A DNA stretch of 56,939 nt from an uncultured Roseiflexaceae bacterium (GTDB lineage Bacteria > Chloroflexota > Chloroflexia > Chloroflexales > Roseiflexaceae), in assembly GCA_937974195.1 (NCBI GenBank), contig CALJIC010000340.1:1-56939 (forward strand), written 5' to 3'. A program made the position numbers and the translations under genes. The notes beneath the pieces were generated by a model, which saw nothing but the letters and a program-made list of their open reading frames with translations, was not told the origin of the DNA and ran no database searches. This document shows, piece after piece, positions 25,116-35,136 of the stretch (its first letter is position 1; each line of letters begins with the position of its first letter).

Positions 25116-26375
25116 CTACGTCGCTCCGCGTGTCGTCACGGTCTCCGATGGCGCCGCCGGCTGGCTGGCCCAGTCGCGCTGGAGCAGCGCGCGGAGCGCC
25201 TCGGCGTTGCGCCGCAGGTTGTAGTGCCGCAGCACGTGCTCGCGCCCGGCCCGCCCGAGCCGGCGGCCGAGCTCGGCGTCCCGGCACAGCAGCAGCAGCG
25301 CATCCGCCAGCGCTGCGGCGTCGCGCTCCGGCACCAGCAGGCCGGTCTGGTTGTGGATCACGAGCTCTGGCACGCCGGAGATCGCGGTGGCCACCACCGG
25401 CAGCTCGCACGCCAGCGCCTCCATCAGCGCCACCGGGATGCCCTCGCGCTTGCCGCTGCCGGTCGTGACGCTCGGCAGCACCATGACGTCGGCCTCGGCC
25501 ATCAGGGCGCTCACCCGGTGGCGCGGCTGGCGGCCGAGCAGCTCCACCTCTTCGGCCAGGCCGAGGCGCTCGATCTGCGCGGTGAGCGCCGCGCGCAGCT
25601 CGCCCTCTCCGACCAGCAGGCAGCGGAAGGGCTGGCCGGCCGCCTTGAGCCGCGCGCAGGCCTCGAGCAGGTAGGCGTGGCCCTTGTACTCCTGAAGGCT
25701 GGCGACGCACAGCAGCAGCGGCGCGTCACGCGGCGCGCGCTCCGGGCGCGGCCGAAACACATCCGGGTCCACCCCGCAGCGGATCACAGTGACCTTATCG
25801 GCGAGCGGGCCGTAGAGCTCGGCGAGCAGCCGGCGGTTGTACTCCGAGATCGTCACCGCGAAGCTCGCCCGCGCCAGCTTCTCGGCCAGCATCGGCCGCT
25901 CGACGTAGATGTCGTGGGCGTGGGCGGTGAAGCTGAACGGGATGCCCGTCAGCTCCGCGACGACGTAGGCGGCCAGCGCCGGGTGGGTGGCCCAGTGGGC
26001 GTGGACGTGCTCGATCCGCTGCTCCTGCATGCGCCGGGCGAACCAGGCTGCCTGCGGCACCACCGCCAGCGCGCGCAGCAGGAACTTCGGCGAGCGTATG
26101 TTGCCGGCCAGCGCCCGCGCCCAGCTCCGGATGTAGGCGCCCGGCCGGCGCAGCAGCCAGTAGCCCTGCGCCGCCAGCACCTCGGCGCTGACCCCGGCGT
26201 ACTGCGCGCGCGCCACGAGCGCCCGCGCCTCGGCGTGCATCACCGGCTCGCGCTCGCGCACCAGCGCGAACACCTCGACCGCCATCCCCAGCCGCTCCAG
26301 CTCCAGGATCTCGTAGAGGATGAAGGTCTCCGTGATCTTCGGGAAGCGCGACACAATATAGGCGATGCGTTTCAT
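25116..26375 (-). CDS. GT4-type glycosyltransferase
   Basis: 419 residues. The start M-K-R-I-A-Y-I-V-S-R-F-P-K-I-T-E-T-F is the WcaL/ExoL-like pattern also seen at 6972-8213. H-V-H-A-H-W-A-T-H and S-F-T-A-H-A-H-D-I-Y are acceptor-side motifs. The donor half has V-A-S-L-Q-E-Y-K-G and the EX7E motif E-G-I-P-V-A-L-M-E-A-L-A. The ATG at 26375 has GGCGGA nearby; about 90 GC-rich bases separate it from the upstream gene. Confidence 0.92.
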   Translation of the reverse strand: MKRIAYIVSRFPKITETFILYEILELERLGMAVEVFALVREREPVMHAEARALVARAQYAGVSAEVLAAQGYWLLRRPGAYIRSWARALAGNIRSPKFLLRALAVVPQAAWFARRMQEQRIEHVHAHWATHPALAAYVVAELTGIPFSFTAHAHDIYVERPMLAEKLARASFAVTISEYNRRLLAELYGPLADKVTVIRCGVDPDVFRPRPERAPRDAPLLLCVASLQEYKGHAYLLEACARLKAAGQPFRCLLVGEGELRAALTAQIERLGLAEEVELLGRQPRHRVSALMAEADVMVLPSVTTGSGKREGIPVALMEALACELPVVATAISGVPELVIHNQTGLLVPERDAAALADALLLLCRDAELGRRLGRAGREHVLRHYNLRRNAEALRALLQRDWASQPAAPSETVTTRGAT

Positions 26376-26464
26376 CTCTATCCGCCGCTCTGGTGCAGAG
26401 GAGCCGGGAGGGCCTCGCGGCTCTCCAGGCTCCCCCGCAGGAGGCTCGCCCCTGTGTGCTCGGC

Positions 26465-27160
26465 CTAGTGCGCGCCGCGCCCCGTCAGCACCACCACGAA
26501 CGTGCGCAGCAGCAGCTCGATGTCGAGCGCCATGCAGCGGTGCTCGATGTAGGCGATATCGAGCCGCAGCCGCTGGTCGAACTCCGTCTGGCCGCGCCCG
26601 TACACCTGCCAGAGGCCGGTCAGGCCCGGCTCCACGTCGAGCCGCTCGGTCTGCCACAGCTTGTACGTGCTCGCGTCGAACGACGTCGGCCGCGGCCCGA
26701 CCAGGCTCATGTCGCCGCGGATGACGTTCAGCACCTGCGGCAGCTCGTCCAGGCTCGTCTTGCGCAGGATGCGCCCGACCCTCGTGATGCGCGGGTCGTT
26801 GCTGATCTTGAAGTCCGGCCACTTGCGCTCATTCAGGTGGGCGAGCTGGCGCTTCAGCTCCTCGGCGTTCGGCACCATGGTGCGGAACTTGTAGAGCTTG
26901 AAGCGCCGGCCGTGCTTGCCGGTGCGGTACTGGGCGAACACCACCGGGCCGTCGGGCGACTCGAGCTTGATCAGCAGCGCGCAGATCGCCAGCAGCGGCA
27001 GCACGATCGGCAGCGCCGCGATGCAGAACGCCAGGTCGAACGCGCGCTTGGTGTAGGTGTACGCTCGGCCGCGCAGCAGCGCGCGCTCCGGGCTGTAGCG
27101 CTCGATCCAGTCGAGCTCGTGTGTCGGCTGCCGCGGTGTATCGAACAGGCGTATTGCCAT
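26465..27160 (-). CDS. Polyprenyl glycosylphosphotransferase (initiating sugar transferase)
   Basis: 231 residues. A single hydrophobic segment near residues 38-62 (K-R-A-F-D-L-A-F-C-I-A-A-L-P-I-V-L-P) is the re-entrant helix of the family. K-L-Y-K-F-R-T-M, D-P-R-I-T-R-V-G-R-I-L-R-K-T-S-L-D-E-L-P-Q and V-G-P-R-P are the catalytic signatures. It transfers a sugar-phosphate from UDP-sugar to undecaprenyl phosphate, the first step of repeat-unit synthesis. It lacks the long multi-spanning N-terminus of WbaP, so it is a small WecP/EpsL-type enzyme. Second gene of the long operon. Confidence 0.95.
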   Translation of the reverse strand: MAIRLFDTPRQPTHELDWIERYSPERALLRGRAYTYTKRAFDLAFCIAALPIVLPLLAICALLIKLESPDGPVVFAQYRTGKHGRRFKLYKFRTMVPNAEELKRQLAHLNERKWPDFKISNDPRITRVGRILRKTSLDELPQVLNVIRGDMSLVGPRPTSFDASTYKLWQTERLDVEPGLTGLWQVYGRGQTEFDQRLRLDIAYIEHRCMALDIELLLRTFVVVLTGRGAH

Positions 27161-27212
27161 CGGGCACCCCTGTTAGTTCAAGAAACGTCCGTCCGGCGGT
27201 TCGGCGTGCCCG

Positions 27213-28139
27213 CTACTCGGCTGCCCCCGGCGTCGGCTCGGGCAGCGCCTCCTTGTGCTGCTGCGCCAGCTGCGTGATCTGGTCCTCCGGCGCGATATCG
27301 AGCTGCCGGTCGCGCGCGCGGCCGCTGAGGTTCTTCTCCGCTACGTTGAGCAGCTCCTCGTAGGTGAGCGCCTGCTCGGGGAAGGTCGCGATGCTGTAGC
27401 TGGCGTCGATGCCCATCCGCTCCTGCGCGATGCGTATCAGCCGCTCCCCCAGCACCCGCGCGTCCTCGCCCGAGGTCTCGGGCGCCAGCACGATCAGCCG
27501 GCCCGGCTTGCGCCCCTCGAAGATGATGTCGGTGCGCCGGGCGTAGCGCGACAGCACGCGCGAGATCGAGACCAGCAGGTAGCGCTGCATCATCAGCCGC
27601 TGGACGTCCTGGATCAGCCGGTGCATCATCATGTTCAAGGAGGACATATCGGCCTGGAGCATCAGCAGGCTGAGCGGGCGCTGCGTGCGCCGGCTGCTGA
27701 TCATCTCGAGGTGCACGGCGTCCCGGGCCTCCTCCTCGCTGCGCAGCCGGCCGCCTTTGTTGGAGAAGGTGATATCCTCGACTGCCTCGAGGAACTCGGT
27801 CAGGCTGCGGCCGAGGTTGTAGGAGAGGACGATCGTCACCGCGAGGAGGAAGATGCTCGTGAGCGTGAGGTAGGTGTGGATGTCGCCGAGGATCGGCTTC
27901 CGCATGGCCGCGAGCGCGAGGATATAGCTCAGCGGCGCGATCGCCAGCAGGACGCCGACGGAGAGGCGCTGAAACGTCGGGGTGAGCGCTGCAATCGCCA
28001 CGGCGATGCCGATGAAGTACACACTCGTAGGCAGATTGATGGTGTCGATCGTGCCCAGATTGAGGTCCAGGCGCTCGATATTGAAGAAGAGCGTGAGCCA
28101 GACGAGCAGCAAGATGACTCGCCAGCGAATCTGGGCCAT
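27213..28139 (-). CDS. Membrane protein with degenerate GGDEF-like domain (first gene of EPS operon)
   Basis: 308 residues with four membrane segments in the first ~110 residues. The cytoplasmic part (~130-295) follows a diguanylate-cyclase layout: R-P-L-S-L-L-M-L-Q-A-D (usual L-x-x-D-I-D), R-Y-A-R-R-T-D-I-I-F (usual R-x-x-D), V-L-A-P-E-T, and A-S-Y-S-I-A-T-F-P (usual S-x-G-x-A). The GGDEF loop is replaced by E-G-R-K-P-G-R and the metal Asp is gone, so it should not make c-di-GMP. It may sense a signal or regulate EPS assembly. The ATG at 28139 has GAGGAG upstream. Confidence 0.65.
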   Translation of the reverse strand: MAQIRWRVILLLVWLTLFFNIERLDLNLGTIDTINLPTSVYFIGIAVAIAALTPTFQRLSVGVLLAIAPLSYILALAAMRKPILGDIHTYLTLTSIFLLAVTIVLSYNLGRSLTEFLEAVEDITFSNKGGRLRSEEEARDAVHLEMISSRRTQRPLSLLMLQADMSSLNMMMHRLIQDVQRLMMQRYLLVSISRVLSRYARRTDIIFEGRKPGRLIVLAPETSGEDARVLGERLIRIAQERMGIDASYSIATFPEQALTYEELLNVAEKNLSGRARDRQLDIAPEDQITQLAQQHKEALPEPTPGAAE

Positions 28140-28563
28140 AGAATCTCCTCAACGATCAGAGCCGCAGGCATCTCAGGCCACCGAAGCAGAAAAAGCAAAG
28201 CTCTGCCGGTGACGCTCCTGTCACTGTCACCAGGTACACCTCACCACGCACTCAGCCGTGCGCTGGCACGAAGTCGGTTAGAAGCGGTCGGGAGCAGGAG
28301 GGTGTGGAGGCAGGTGTCCCCACAGAGTGATTGGATGGGAGGGCTGGATGCTGACGGGCATGGCCTCCTTTCATCACTCACTGCGCACCAGGCCGCTAGT
28401 GGACGAACATCTGCTCGTCATCCCGTCGAACCTTCAGGCGGCTCTGGCTGTCGCTCGACGGTGTCGGGTGGCGCGTTGGTGAAAGGTGCCACGAGCATCG
28501 AGGCTACACCCTGCGGTGTCTGTTCGTACCTGGCTTCGAGCAGGGCTGAAGTTACGCGTTCTT
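28140..28563 (-). other. Long 5' leader of the EPS operon
   Basis: About 420 bases lie between the predicted promoter and the first gene. A short inverted repeat (28208-28213 and 28226-28231, GGTGAC/GTCACC) lies in it. No known riboswitch core could be matched by eye. A 27-codon frame with ATG at 28361 has GGAGG only two bases upstream, too close to be convincing. Confidence 0.4.
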
Positions 28564-28593
28564 AATATATGTGTTTGTGTCGTAACTTTGCAA
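28564..28593 (-). promoter_or_regulatory. Predicted sigma-70 promoter of the EPS operon
   Basis: On the minus strand, -35 TTGCAA (28588-28593), an 18-base spacer and -10 TATATT (28564-28569). It is in the most AT-rich stretch of the window (about 28555-28660), upstream of the 24-kb minus-strand locus. Confidence 0.55.
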
Positions 28594-28888
28594 GTGACGA
28601 TTTATTCATCCTGGGCCGCTTGGTGAGGGTAAATGTGACGAAAAATTTATCTTGTCCGCTTGCTGCGCGGCCCGCTTCTCGGCATTCTTGTGCCTGGAAA
28701 CAGCGCCTCCACTCGTCGCGTCGAAGATGAATCGCGCCGCCGGCTGTCCGGTTCGGCGCCGGGCAACCACGGACCGCTTTCTGAATAAGTGTTCATCTTC
28801 GATCCCCGCCCGCGAGGCGCCGGACGGCCCAGGAATCCGCGGCGCGGGCAGCCGGACCTGCGCGTCCCACACCGCCCGCGCCCGCCGC

Positions 28889-28919
28889 TTGCGACAGCCT
28901 CCCGGCGCGGGAGTATACT
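28889..28919 (+). promoter_or_regulatory. Predicted promoter for the Gfo/Idh/MocA gene
   Basis: -35-like TTGCGA (28889-28894), a 19-base spacer and -10 TATACT (28914-28919). The predicted start near 28926 leaves a leader of about 60 bases before the ATG at 28987. The spacer is slightly long, so support is moderate. Confidence 0.45.
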
Positions 28920-28986
28920 GTATCTCCGTGTTCCGACCGCCTCCCGCCGCGTGGCGCGGGGCGGCCAGCATCGAGCGGAGACACGT

Positions 28987-30060
28987 ATGATCCCTGAAGT
29001 CGGCATCGGGCTCGTCGGGTACGGGGCGATCGGGCGGCTGCACGCGCTGTGCTACCAGATGCTGCCGCTGGCGTACCCCGACCTGCCGGTACGGCCGCGC
29101 ATCACCGCGGTGGCGACGGCGAGCCAGGCCTCGGCCGAGCGCGCCCGGCGCGAGCTGGGGCCGGTCGCCGCGACGACCGACCTGGACGAGCTGCTGGCCC
29201 GGCCGGACGTGCAGGTGGTGGACTGCTGCGCGCCGACCGGCGACCACGCGCGGATAGCGCTGGCCGCGCTCGCGGCCGGGAAGGCGCTGTTCTGCGAGAA
29301 GCCGCTGACCGGGGACCGCGCCGCGTCGCAGGCGATCGTCGACCTGGCGCGCGAGCGCGGCCTGATCGGCGGCGTGAACTTCCACTTCCGCCAGATCCCG
29401 GCCATCCAGGAGGCGCGGCGGCTGGTGGCGGGCGGGCTGCTGGGCGAGGTGCGCGGCTTCCACCTGCGCTACTACCGGGCCAGCAACCTCCGAAGCGACC
29501 GCCCGCTGAGCTGGCGCTTCGCGGGGCCGGGCAGCGGCGTGCTCGCCGACCTCGGCTCGCACATGATCGACCTGGCGCTGCACCTGCTCGGCCCGGTCGC
29601 GCGCGTCGAGGGGCGGCGCCGCACGGTCGTGACCGAGCGCCCCGGGCCGGACGGCGCGCCGCGCCCCGTGGAGGCCGACGACGTGGCCTGGCTGCAGCTC
29701 GAGCTGGCGGACGGCGGGTTCGGGACGATCGAGGTCTCGAAGCTGGTGCCGGGCGCCGCCGACGATATCCGGATCGAGGCGTACGGCTCGCAGGGGACGC
29801 TGATGTTCGACACGGCCGACCCGAACGGCCTATACGTGGTGGCGGGCGCGAGCGGCAGCGGGCGCCGCATCGCCACGCTCAGCCGCACCCAGCCGCCGGC
29901 CGCGCTGCCGAGCCCCGAGACGCCGACCGGCACCCTGCAGTGGCACCTGGCGTCGGCCGCGGCGTTCCTGGCGGCCTACGCGCGCGGCGAGCAGCCGCAG
30001 CCGAGCCTGGAGGACGGGCTGGCGGTGGACGCGGTGATCGAGCAGGCGCTGGCCTCCTGA
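28987..30060 (+). CDS. Gfo/Idh/MocA family NAD(P)-dependent oxidoreductase
   Basis: 357 residues. The Rossmann loop G-I-G-L-V-G-Y-G-A-I-G-R lies near residue 6 and the E-K-P-L motif (F-C-E-K-P-L-T) near residue 105. The C-terminal sheet domain has the H-M-I-D-L-A-L-H-L-L-G helix, where D and H are usual active-site or substrate residues. These enzymes oxidise or reduce sugar and inositol hydroxyls. The substrate is unknown. GGAG eight bases before the ATG supports this start. It is divergent from the EPS operon. Confidence 0.92.
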   Translation: MIPEVGIGLVGYGAIGRLHALCYQMLPLAYPDLPVRPRITAVATASQASAERARRELGPVAATTDLDELLARPDVQVVDCCAPTGDHARIALAALAAGKALFCEKPLTGDRAASQAIVDLARERGLIGGVNFHFRQIPAIQEARRLVAGGLLGEVRGFHLRYYRASNLRSDRPLSWRFAGPGSGVLADLGSHMIDLALHLLGPVARVEGRRRTVVTERPGPDGAPRPVEADDVAWLQLELADGGFGTIEVSKLVPGAADDIRIEAYGSQGTLMFDTADPNGLYVVAGASGSGRRIATLSRTQPPAALPSPETPTGTLQWHLASAAAFLAAYARGEQPQPSLEDGLAVDAVIEQALAS

Positions 30061-30219
30061 GCGGCGAGGAGCCTCGCTGGCCAGGCCGCCCGCCACAGGC
30101 CGGGGGCAGCCGCTGGCGATGGCAGCGCGCGACTGCCCGCGGCGCAGCCCGGCCTCCTAGTTCCAAAGCATCCCTCGACGATGAGGTATTGCTCGATGAC
30201 GAGAACAGGAGAGGAGCCC

Positions 30220-31824
<1,605 letters not shown>

Positions 31825-31839
31825 CCCGCCCGACACAGC

Positions 31840-31884
31840 GACAGGGTGAGGGCGGCGACGAGATCGCGCCACCCTCACCCTGTC
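31840..31884. terminator. Bidirectional terminator between pckA and the ThuA gene
   Basis: Arms 31840-31852 (GACAGGGTGAGGG) and 31872-31884 are a perfect 13-base inverted repeat with a 19-base loop, placed exactly between two convergent stop codons (31824 and 31900). No T-run follows on either strand, so it may act with Rho or as an mRNA 3' stabiliser. The arm sequence resembles the GTGACNNG repeats further right. Confidence 0.6.
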
Positions 31885-31899
31885 AGGAGCGTCACGCCA

Positions 31900-32619
31900 T
31901 CACCCGTTGCGCGGCTTCACGTTGCCGAACGTCGGCTTGGGGCCGCCGGAGGGCGCCGCCCAGCGCGCGGCGTTGGCGATCACGCGCCGCACGTTGGGGT
32001 CGAAGTACGTGGGGTAGGACTCGTGGCCGGGGCGGAAGTAGAAGATCTTGCCGAGGCCGCGCGTGTAGCAGCAGCCGCTGCGGAACACCTCGCCGCCGGT
32101 GAACCAGCTGATGAACACCAGCTGCTCGGGGGCGGGGATATCGAAGCGCTCGCCGTACATCTCCTCGGGCAGCTCGAAGGCGTCCGGCAGGCCGGCGGCG
32201 ATCGGGTGGCCCGGCTCGACGACCCACACCCGCTCGATGTCGTCCGCCTCGCGCCACTTCAGGTCACAGGTGGTGCCCATCAGGCGCCGGAAGATCTTCG
32301 AGAAGTGGCCGGAGTGCAGCACGATCAGCCCCATGCCGTCCAGCACCCGCCGGTGGACCTTCTCGACCACCTCGTCCCGGACCTCGTGGTGGGCCATGTG
32401 GCCCCACCAGGTCAGCACGTCGGTGTTCTCCAGGACCTCGTCGGTGAGGCCGTGCTCCGGCTCGTCCAGGGTCGCCGTGCGGACCTCGAACTCGGGGTGC
32501 TCGCGCAGGCCGGCGGCGATCACGGTGTGCATGCCCTCGGGGTAGATCTTGCTGGCGGGGTGGGCCTCGTTCCTCTCGTGGCGGAACTCGCTCCAGACGG
32601 TGACGCGGATGGTGTTCAC
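31900..32619 (-). CDS. ThuA-like domain protein
   Basis: 239 residues with a glutamine-amidotransferase-like ThuA fold: V-T-V-W-S-E-F at the start, D-V-L-T-W-W-G-H-M-A-H-H, L-I-V-L-H-S-G-H-F-S-K, and G-K-I-F-Y-F-R-P-G-H-E-S-Y-P near the end. ThuA proteins belong to trehalose/disaccharide utilisation pathways, often next to Gfo/Idh/MocA genes such as the one at 28987. The exact reaction is not known. The GTG at 32619 gives the conserved N-terminus. Confidence 0.87.
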   Translation of the reverse strand: MNTIRVTVWSEFRHERNEAHPASKIYPEGMHTVIAAGLREHPEFEVRTATLDEPEHGLTDEVLENTDVLTWWGHMAHHEVRDEVVEKVHRRVLDGMGLIVLHSGHFSKIFRRLMGTTCDLKWREADDIERVWVVEPGHPIAAGLPDAFELPEEMYGERFDIPAPEQLVFISWFTGGEVFRSGCCYTRGLGKIFYFRPGHESYPTYFDPNVRRVIANAARWAAPSGGPKPTFGNVKPRNG

Positions 32620-33105
32620 GACGCTGCTCTCTTTCGCTGCGCTGCCCGCAGCAGGTAGTGGAACTATGAGGGTCGGCGCCGCTGCACGTGGCTGGCGCCA
32701 AGGCGCAAGTATATGGCGGAGTGCCGCGGCCGTCAATTAAATGCCACCGCGGGCGCAGGGCGCTTTCCGCAGGCGCTCGTGCAGGCGCTCCGCCCTGCAC
32801 CCAAGTTTGTTCATGCAGGCGCTCCGCGCTGGACCCGCAAGGGAACGCGTACGCCGCTAGTCAGCACGTTGTCATGCCCACCCACACCGATGCCCGTGCC
32901 CCAGGCACAGACTGATGCGCTGCAATGCCCGCTGAGACGAGCGGCTGATGCGCTGCGCGAGCCGGGAGGCGTGGAGGGCCGCAGGCCCTCGATATGTATC
33001 AACTGCCGCTCTGCGGCAAAAAAAGAGAGCGCGGGGAGGCCAGGCCTCCCCGAGCCCATCTGGGGTGCGGGGCCGTGAGCCCCGCCCGAGCCGCCGGCGG
33101 CAGAG
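32620..33105. other. Non-coding GC-rich spacer with several hairpins
   Basis: About 490 bases without a credible gene. It holds repeated GCAGGCGCTC-like units (32770-32830) and several perfect short inverted repeats, including GAGGGCC-gca-GGCCCTC (32976-32992) and GGGGAGGCC-a-GGCCTCCCC (33035-33053). A run of seven A follows a GCCGC/GCGGC stem near 33016. These look like decayed or extragenic palindromic repeats. Confidence 0.45.
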
Positions 33106-33534
33106 TCAGAAGGTGCGCGCGGTGCTCTGCGAGCAGGCGATGAGCAGCGACTGCGCCGCCACGCAGTCGCGCGCGATCCCGTTGCAGATCACCAGCGGGG
33201 GGAGCAGAACTGCGGCCAGCACGCTCACGAGGATCGCCAGCGCCTGATCGCTCGTGGTGGCGACCGGCATGCCGGCGACGACGATCAGCGCGCCGAGGAT
33301 CGTGGCGAGGATGGCTGCGACACACCACTTGCGGTGGAGCGCCGCCAGGCTCTCGGCCAGCTCCCGAAGCTGCCGGCTGTAGGTGGCGAACTCTTGGTGG
33401 CTCCAGCCGGAGACAACGCGGTACGCCGCGTCGATCGACCAGGCCTGCGCAGCGGGGACGATGACCAGTAGTCCCGCGCCGGACGGCCAGCCGTCCTGGA
33501 CGCGATCAAGCAGGGTAAAGAGTTTGCTCGTCAT
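33106..33534 (-). CDS. Small two-helix membrane protein, function unknown
   Basis: 142 residues. A soluble, partly amphipathic N-terminus (~70 residues) is followed by two membrane segments near 70-92 (A-A-I-L-A-T-I-L-G-A-L-I-V-V-A) and 100-120 (L-A-I-L-V-S-V-L-A-A-V-L-L-P-P) and a short Cys-containing tail. I do not recognise the family. An ATG at 33534 and an extended -10 promoter 50 bases upstream support a real gene. It lies alone between spacers and uses codons like its neighbours. Confidence 0.55.
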   Translation of the reverse strand: MTSKLFTLLDRVQDGWPSGAGLLVIVPAAQAWSIDAAYRVVSGWSHQEFATYSRQLRELAESLAALHRKWCVAAILATILGALIVVAGMPVATTSDQALAILVSVLAAVLLPPLVICNGIARDCVAAQSLLIACSQSTARTF

Positions 33535-33584
33535 TGTCTCGCTCTCGACTAGCGGCTTGGTGTGTGCGGCAGTGCGCAGCCAAG

Positions 33585-33593
33585 ATTATAGCA
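33585..33593 (-). promoter_or_regulatory. Extended -10 promoter for the small membrane protein gene
   Basis: Minus strand reads TGC-TATAAT (-10 at 33585-33590), a perfect -10 with the TGn extension; no good -35 box at 16-18 bases. The predicted transcript would have a leader of about 45 bases. Confidence 0.55.
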
Positions 33594-33785
33594 TGGCGGC
33601 ACGATCTCTGCCGGCCGGTGCGCCGTCAGGCCGCAGGGCAGCCCGAGGCCAGCCGGCTGGCGCGTGCTCAGCAGCTCCCAGGAGGGCGGCTCGGTTCGCA
33701 GGTGTGGCGCGGCCGGGGCGGCAGGGGCGCCCGTTCGGCTTTGCGGGGTGTGGCGCGGGTGATTCGGCGGCACCGGGCGCTACGC

Positions 33786-33830
33786 CGTGCGCGATGATCT
33801 CGCGCACGACGTAGGGGCGCCGGGCGCCCC
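33786..33830. terminator. Tandem hairpins downstream of the SRAP gene
   Basis: 33786-33794 and 33800-33808 form a perfect 9-base stem (CGTGCGCGA). Directly after, 33814-33821 and 33823-33830 (GGGGCGCC) form a second stem. They abut the SRAP gene stop at 33832. There is no T-run, so termination is only likely. The rest of 33535-33831 holds nothing else I can name besides the promoter above. Confidence 0.45.
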
Positions 33831-33831
33831 G

Positions 33832-34515
33832 TCAGCTCGCCTGGGGCAGGGGGGTGATCAGATCCGCGCCCTCGGTGCGGTTGCTGTTGACCGCCTGGCT
33901 CACCGGGTAAGCTTCCATCTCATCGTCCGGGAACGGCTCCAGCAGCTGCAGCGCGACCTCCAGCGGCACCGAGGCGTCGAGCCAGATCGCCTCGTCCTCG
34001 GGGTGGAGGATGACCGGCATGCGCTCGTGGATGCCCTCCAGCGTCTTGTTCGCGCGGGTGGTGATGATGGCGTAGGTGAGCTGCTCCTGCCCAGATGGGT
34101 CGCGCCACACGTCGTAGATCCCAGCGAAGGCGAACAGCGGGCGCCCCTTCAGGCTGAAGTACCAGGGGAAGCGCTCGGGCTTCGAGCCGCCGCGCTCGAG
34201 CGTCTTCCACTCGTAGAAGCCGTCGGCGGGCACCAGGCAGCGCTGGGAGCGGATCGACTTGCGGAAGGCCGGCTTGTCCTGGATGCCCTCCGCGCGCGCG
34301 TTGATCATCAGCGGGAGCTTGCGCGCGTCCTTCGCCCAGGACGGCACGAGATTCCACCTGGCGAGGTGGACGGTGTTCGGGCTGCGCCGCAGGATGATCG
34401 GGTTGGTCGAGGTCGGTGGGATGTTGTAGCGGGCTTCGTAGGGCGGCAGCTCGTTGGCGGTCTCGAAGCGCTCCGGTATCAGCTCCGGCTGCGATAGTGT
34501 GTAGCGACCACACAT
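33832..34515 (-). CDS. SRAP domain protein (HMCES/YedK family)
   Basis: 227 residues. The N-terminus M-C-G-R-Y-T exposes the catalytic Cys2 after Met removal. Conserved blocks are A-R-Y-N-I-P-P-T, W-N-L-V-P-S-W-A-K-D, I-N-A-R-A-E-G, R-C-L-V-P-A-D-G-F-Y-E-W and H-E-R-M-P-V-I-L with the active-site His. HMCES/YedK forms a covalent thiazolidine link with abasic sites in single-stranded DNA and shields them. The ATG at 34515 has GGAGG six bases upstream. It appears monocistronic with its own promoter. Confidence 0.95.
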   Translation of the reverse strand: MCGRYTLSQPELIPERFETANELPPYEARYNIPPTSTNPIILRRSPNTVHLARWNLVPSWAKDARKLPLMINARAEGIQDKPAFRKSIRSQRCLVPADGFYEWKTLERGGSKPERFPWYFSLKGRPLFAFAGIYDVWRDPSGQEQLTYAIITTRANKTLEGIHERMPVILHPEDEAIWLDASVPLEVALQLLEPFPDDEMEAYPVSQAVNSNRTEGADLITPLPQAS

Positions 34516-34548
34516 CGTGAACCTCCTCGCGGCTCGTAGTGCCGCGGT

Positions 34549-34557
34549 AGTGTAGCA
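34549..34557 (-). promoter_or_regulatory. Predicted extended -10 promoter of the SRAP gene
   Basis: Minus strand TGC-TACACT (-10 at 34549-34554), about 34 bases before the ATG. No clear -35. The motif matches the TGCTAnAAT-type promoters found elsewhere in the window. Confidence 0.4.
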
Positions 34558-34578
34558 CAAATGGTCGACGGGCGCTCC

Positions 34579-35001
34579 TCACGGGCGGCGCTCGCCGTAC
34601 GTGCGCGCCCGCTCCTCCCCGCCCGCCCTCAGCTGCTCGTGCACCGCCGCCAGCAGGGCGTCGATCTCGAAGGGCTTGGCCAGCGCCACCCCGCCGTACC
34701 CGGCGATGTCGCCGGCGACTTCCTCGAGGCGGATGGCGTCGGCCGAGTAGACGATGGCCGGGATGTGCGCGGTGTCTCGCCTCGCGCGCATCTGCCGCAG
34801 GACGCCGAGGCCGGTATCCTGCCCGAAGAGGTGCAGGTCGAGGACGACGAGGTCGGGCTGCAGGTGGCGCAGCAGCTCGAACGCCTGCGCCCCGGCCGAG
34901 CTGCAGACGACGTCGTAGCCGGCATCCGTCAGGGCCTGGGCGGTCATCTCGCGGATGGCGAGCGTGTCTTCGGCTAGCACGATCAGCGGGCGTGGTGTCA
35001 T
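34579..35001 (-). CDS. Single-domain response regulator (receiver only)
   Basis: 140 residues. The acidic pair is E-D in V-L-A-E-D, the phospho-acceptor Asp is in V-V-L-D-L-H-L near residue 55, the switch Ser is in V-Y-S-A-D, and the conserved Lys is in L-A-K-P-F. There is no output domain, so it acts through protein contacts (CheY/Spo0F style). No histidine kinase gene is adjacent, so its partner is elsewhere. The ATG at 35001 with GGAGG upstream is chosen. Confidence 0.92.
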   Translation of the reverse strand: MTPRPLIVLAEDTLAIREMTAQALTDAGYDVVCSSAGAQAFELLRHLQPDLVVLDLHLFGQDTGLGVLRQMRARRDTAHIPAIVYSADAIRLEEVAGDIAGYGGVALAKPFEIDALLAAVHEQLRAGGEERARTYGERRP

Positions 35002-35136
35002 CGGGGCCTCCGTCGTTCCACGGGCTGCGAGCCAGTGCTTGCTGGCATGGAGCAGAGTCCGTACCGCCAGCACTGCAGCAGGTGCTTTCGGGGGGCGCGG
35101 CGCGCTTTCCACAGGGAGCGCGAGCCGGGAGGGCGC

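Noticed and set aside
28279..28361. 27-codon leader peptide on the minus strand with GGAGG before its ATG
   Set aside because: The ribosome site is only two bases from the ATG and the peptide shows no attenuator features.
28140..28563. c-di-GMP riboswitch in the EPS leader
   Set aside because: Suggested by the GGDEF-like gene, but the conserved GEMM core bases could not be found by eye.
32713..33078. Open frames in the GC-rich spacer upstream of the small membrane protein gene
   Set aside because: They cross several hairpin repeats, change composition along their length and lack ribosome sites.
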